Assembly (NCBI GenBank): GCA_036265385.1
Contig: DATAPD010000063.1
Span: 1-52,060 of the forward strand
Origin: DATAPD01 sp036265385
Lineage (GTDB): Bacteria > Acidobacteriota > Terriglobia > Terriglobales > Acidobacteriaceae
DNA: 52,060 bases
Reading direction: 5' to 3'
The notes under the pieces were generated by a model. It made no database searches, was not told where the DNA came from, and saw only the letters and a program-made list of their open reading frames with translations. How positions within the stretch are numbered: position 1 is the first letter of the stretch; each line of letters begins with the position of its first letter. The position numbers were made by a program, and so were the translations under genes. Of the stretch, positions 51,801 through 52,060 are shown one piece after another.

Positions 51801-51906
51801 GCGTATTCTGCGCAAATATGGCTACCCACCTGACAAGCAAGAGAAGGCGACTCTGACAGTGCTAGAACAGGCCGAAGCTCTATCAGCAGCGTGGGCGGTT
51901 GCTTAA
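48829..51906 (+). CDS. hsdR: Type I restriction endonuclease subunit R
   Basis: 1025 residues from ATG 48829; the longer frame to 48784 runs inside the previous gene. N-terminal PD-(D/E)xK nuclease: RRPDILIF (D146) and VMELKDA (E160, K162). SF2 translocase: Walker A TQGSGKSLT (K308), DEAH box IADEAHRSQYDF (408-411), GFTGTPIEKAD, motif VI region MQAIARVNRVFKDKPGG. A C-terminal helical domain (about 880-1025) contains the DWTVRE tail. Apparently intact. It needs an HsdM/HsdS core to act; HsdM is not in this window. Followed by a terminator hairpin. Confidence 0.94.
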   Translation: MSNFSESVVEEAALQWFEALGYTILHGPEIAVGETAAERIDPDYRDVVLASRLKKALRRLNPTLQPEAIEDAYRRLVRRDEPSLFTLNHSFHQKLVDGVTVEYTRPDGSIGGALVRLFDFDDPENNDWMAVNQFTVVEGQHTRRPDILIFINGLPLAVMELKDATDENATIWSAFQQIQTYKVQIPSLFKYNEILIISDGLETRVGSLTSDTERFMPWRTIDGEELAPSSLPQLQVVIEGLFEKRRLLDFLRYFVVFEDEGGGVLIKKIAGYHQFHAVSNALRETLAASAETGDRRVGVVWHTQGSGKSLTMAFYAGRLVLEPKLQNPTIVVITDRNDLDDQLYGTFSRCHELLRQAPEKATDREDLRARLGVSSGHIVFTTIQKFMPPAGSDDPSLSDRRNIIVIADEAHRSQYDFIDGFARHMRDALPHASFIGFTGTPIEKADANTRSVFGNYISIYDIQRAVEDRATVPIYYESRLAKLDLPPSEKPKVDTDFEEATEGEEIERKEKLRTKWAAMEAIVGTQKRLGTVAKDLVKHFEDRLDAMDGKAMIVCMSRRICVDLYNEIVKLRPTWHNENDDGGVLKIVMTGSATDGPEWQQHIRDKRRREALGKRFKDAKDAFKIAIVRDMWLTGFDVPSLHTMYVDKPMRGHGLMQAIARVNRVFKDKPGGLVVDYLGIAHELKLALATYTESGGKGQTALPQEEAVAVMIEKYEICRGLFHRFDWSLWMTGTPAQKLSVLPNAQEHVLKQEDGKNRLLKAVTDLSKGFALAVPHDEALKIRDDVGFFQAVRTVLAKTAAQQHRPEQELDNAIRQIVSRAVSSGEVVDIFAAAGLKKPDISILSEEFLTEVSNIPQKNLAVELLRKLLTDEIKTRSRRNVVKSRLFSTLLETSIRKYQNRAIQAAQVIEELIGLAKQMREESSKGEELGLSEDELAFYDALEVNDSAVKVLGEPTLKTIARELVNTVRRNTTIDWTVRENIRANLRVLVKRILRKYGYPPDKQEKATLTVLEQAEALSAAWAVA

Positions 51907-52017
51907 TGAGTGCTAACGCCTGTTAACAACAGTTACCCGAATCGGACGGCACTCGATGGCTCACTCGTTCCGTTGCCGTCATACGCTTACGTCGCACCTT
52001 ATCCTCGCAAAATTAAT

Positions 52018-52047
52018 GGGCCCGCCAGTTTCTCCGCTGACGGGCCC
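52018..52047 (+). terminator. Terminator-like hairpin after hsdR
   Basis: GGGCCCGCCAG (52018-52028) pairs with CTGACGGGCCC (52037-52047), ten pairs and one mismatch, followed by TTATAA. No tRNA-Gln-derived attachment repeat is seen between hsdR and the window end. Confidence 0.65.
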
Positions 52048-52060
52048 TTATAAACAGCTC

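Noticed and set aside
51907..52060. Right attachment site of the island
   Set aside because: Searched by eye for the tRNA-Gln 3' sequence; only a terminator hairpin is present.

Overview
The window reads as chromosomal DNA of a soil-type Acidobacteriota (or close relative). This is inferred from style, not from a marker gene. It has mid-50s %GC, many secreted glycosidases and peptidases, a PEP-CTERM protein, FecR proteins, a very heme-rich cytochrome and mostly loose operons. No rRNA or ribosomal protein gene is present to settle the taxonomy.

Layout. 1-7.3 kb: the N-terminal part of a multiheme c-type cytochrome (18 CxxCH motifs, minus strand, running off the left edge). Divergent from it are a sigma-54 response regulator, a CHASE2 histidine kinase whose ATPase domain lies in a second frame, a FecR protein and a BON-domain protein. 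7.3-9.7 kb: an M28 peptidase. 9.7-13.9 kb: a four-gene operon of outer-membrane porin, PepSY-type membrane protein, FMN-binding protein and ApbE flavin transferase, preceded by Fur-like palindromes. It looks like an envelope flavin electron-transfer system. 13.8-21.4 kb: GH130, a YbaK deacylase, a PEP-CTERM protein behind a consensus sigma-54 promoter, an M61 peptidase, a HAD phosphatase and a GH20 hexosaminidase.

21.4-28.5 kb: an NAD-linked formate dehydrogenase operon with hypF downstream. The catalytic gene carries an in-frame UGA followed by a near-textbook bacterial SECIS hairpin, so it encodes a selenocysteine enzyme. Its N-terminal [4Fe-4S] domain is missing and sits instead at the C-terminus of a separate NuoG/HoxU-like subunit. 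NuoE and NuoF are fused and encoded between the two.

28.5-43.3 kb: core metabolism, with an aminotransferase, an MBL hydrolase, secG, tRNA-Leu(GAG), and gap-pgk-macrodomain-tpiA as one operon. These are followed by a PPOX protein, a P-loop kinase with an RG-rich N-terminus, a large FecR/DUF6600-like protein, a PQQ-type sugar dehydrogenase, an isochorismatase-like hydrolase and a GH36 alpha-galactosidase.

43.3-52 kb: an integrated island at tRNA-Gln(CTG). It holds a large serine recombinase whose 3' end runs into the tRNA, and a small serine recombinase bracketed by 19-bp near-palindromic repeats. It also holds three overlapping tiny genes and a rearranged type I restriction locus: half-size HsdS, an Abi_C-like protein, a small protein resembling the HsdR C-terminal tail, and full-length HsdR. 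No HsdM is visible. The right attachment site is not in the window.

The points most worth following are the permuted, split selenocysteine formate dehydrogenase, the flavinylation operon, and the HsdM-less restriction island with its HsdR-tail-like small protein.
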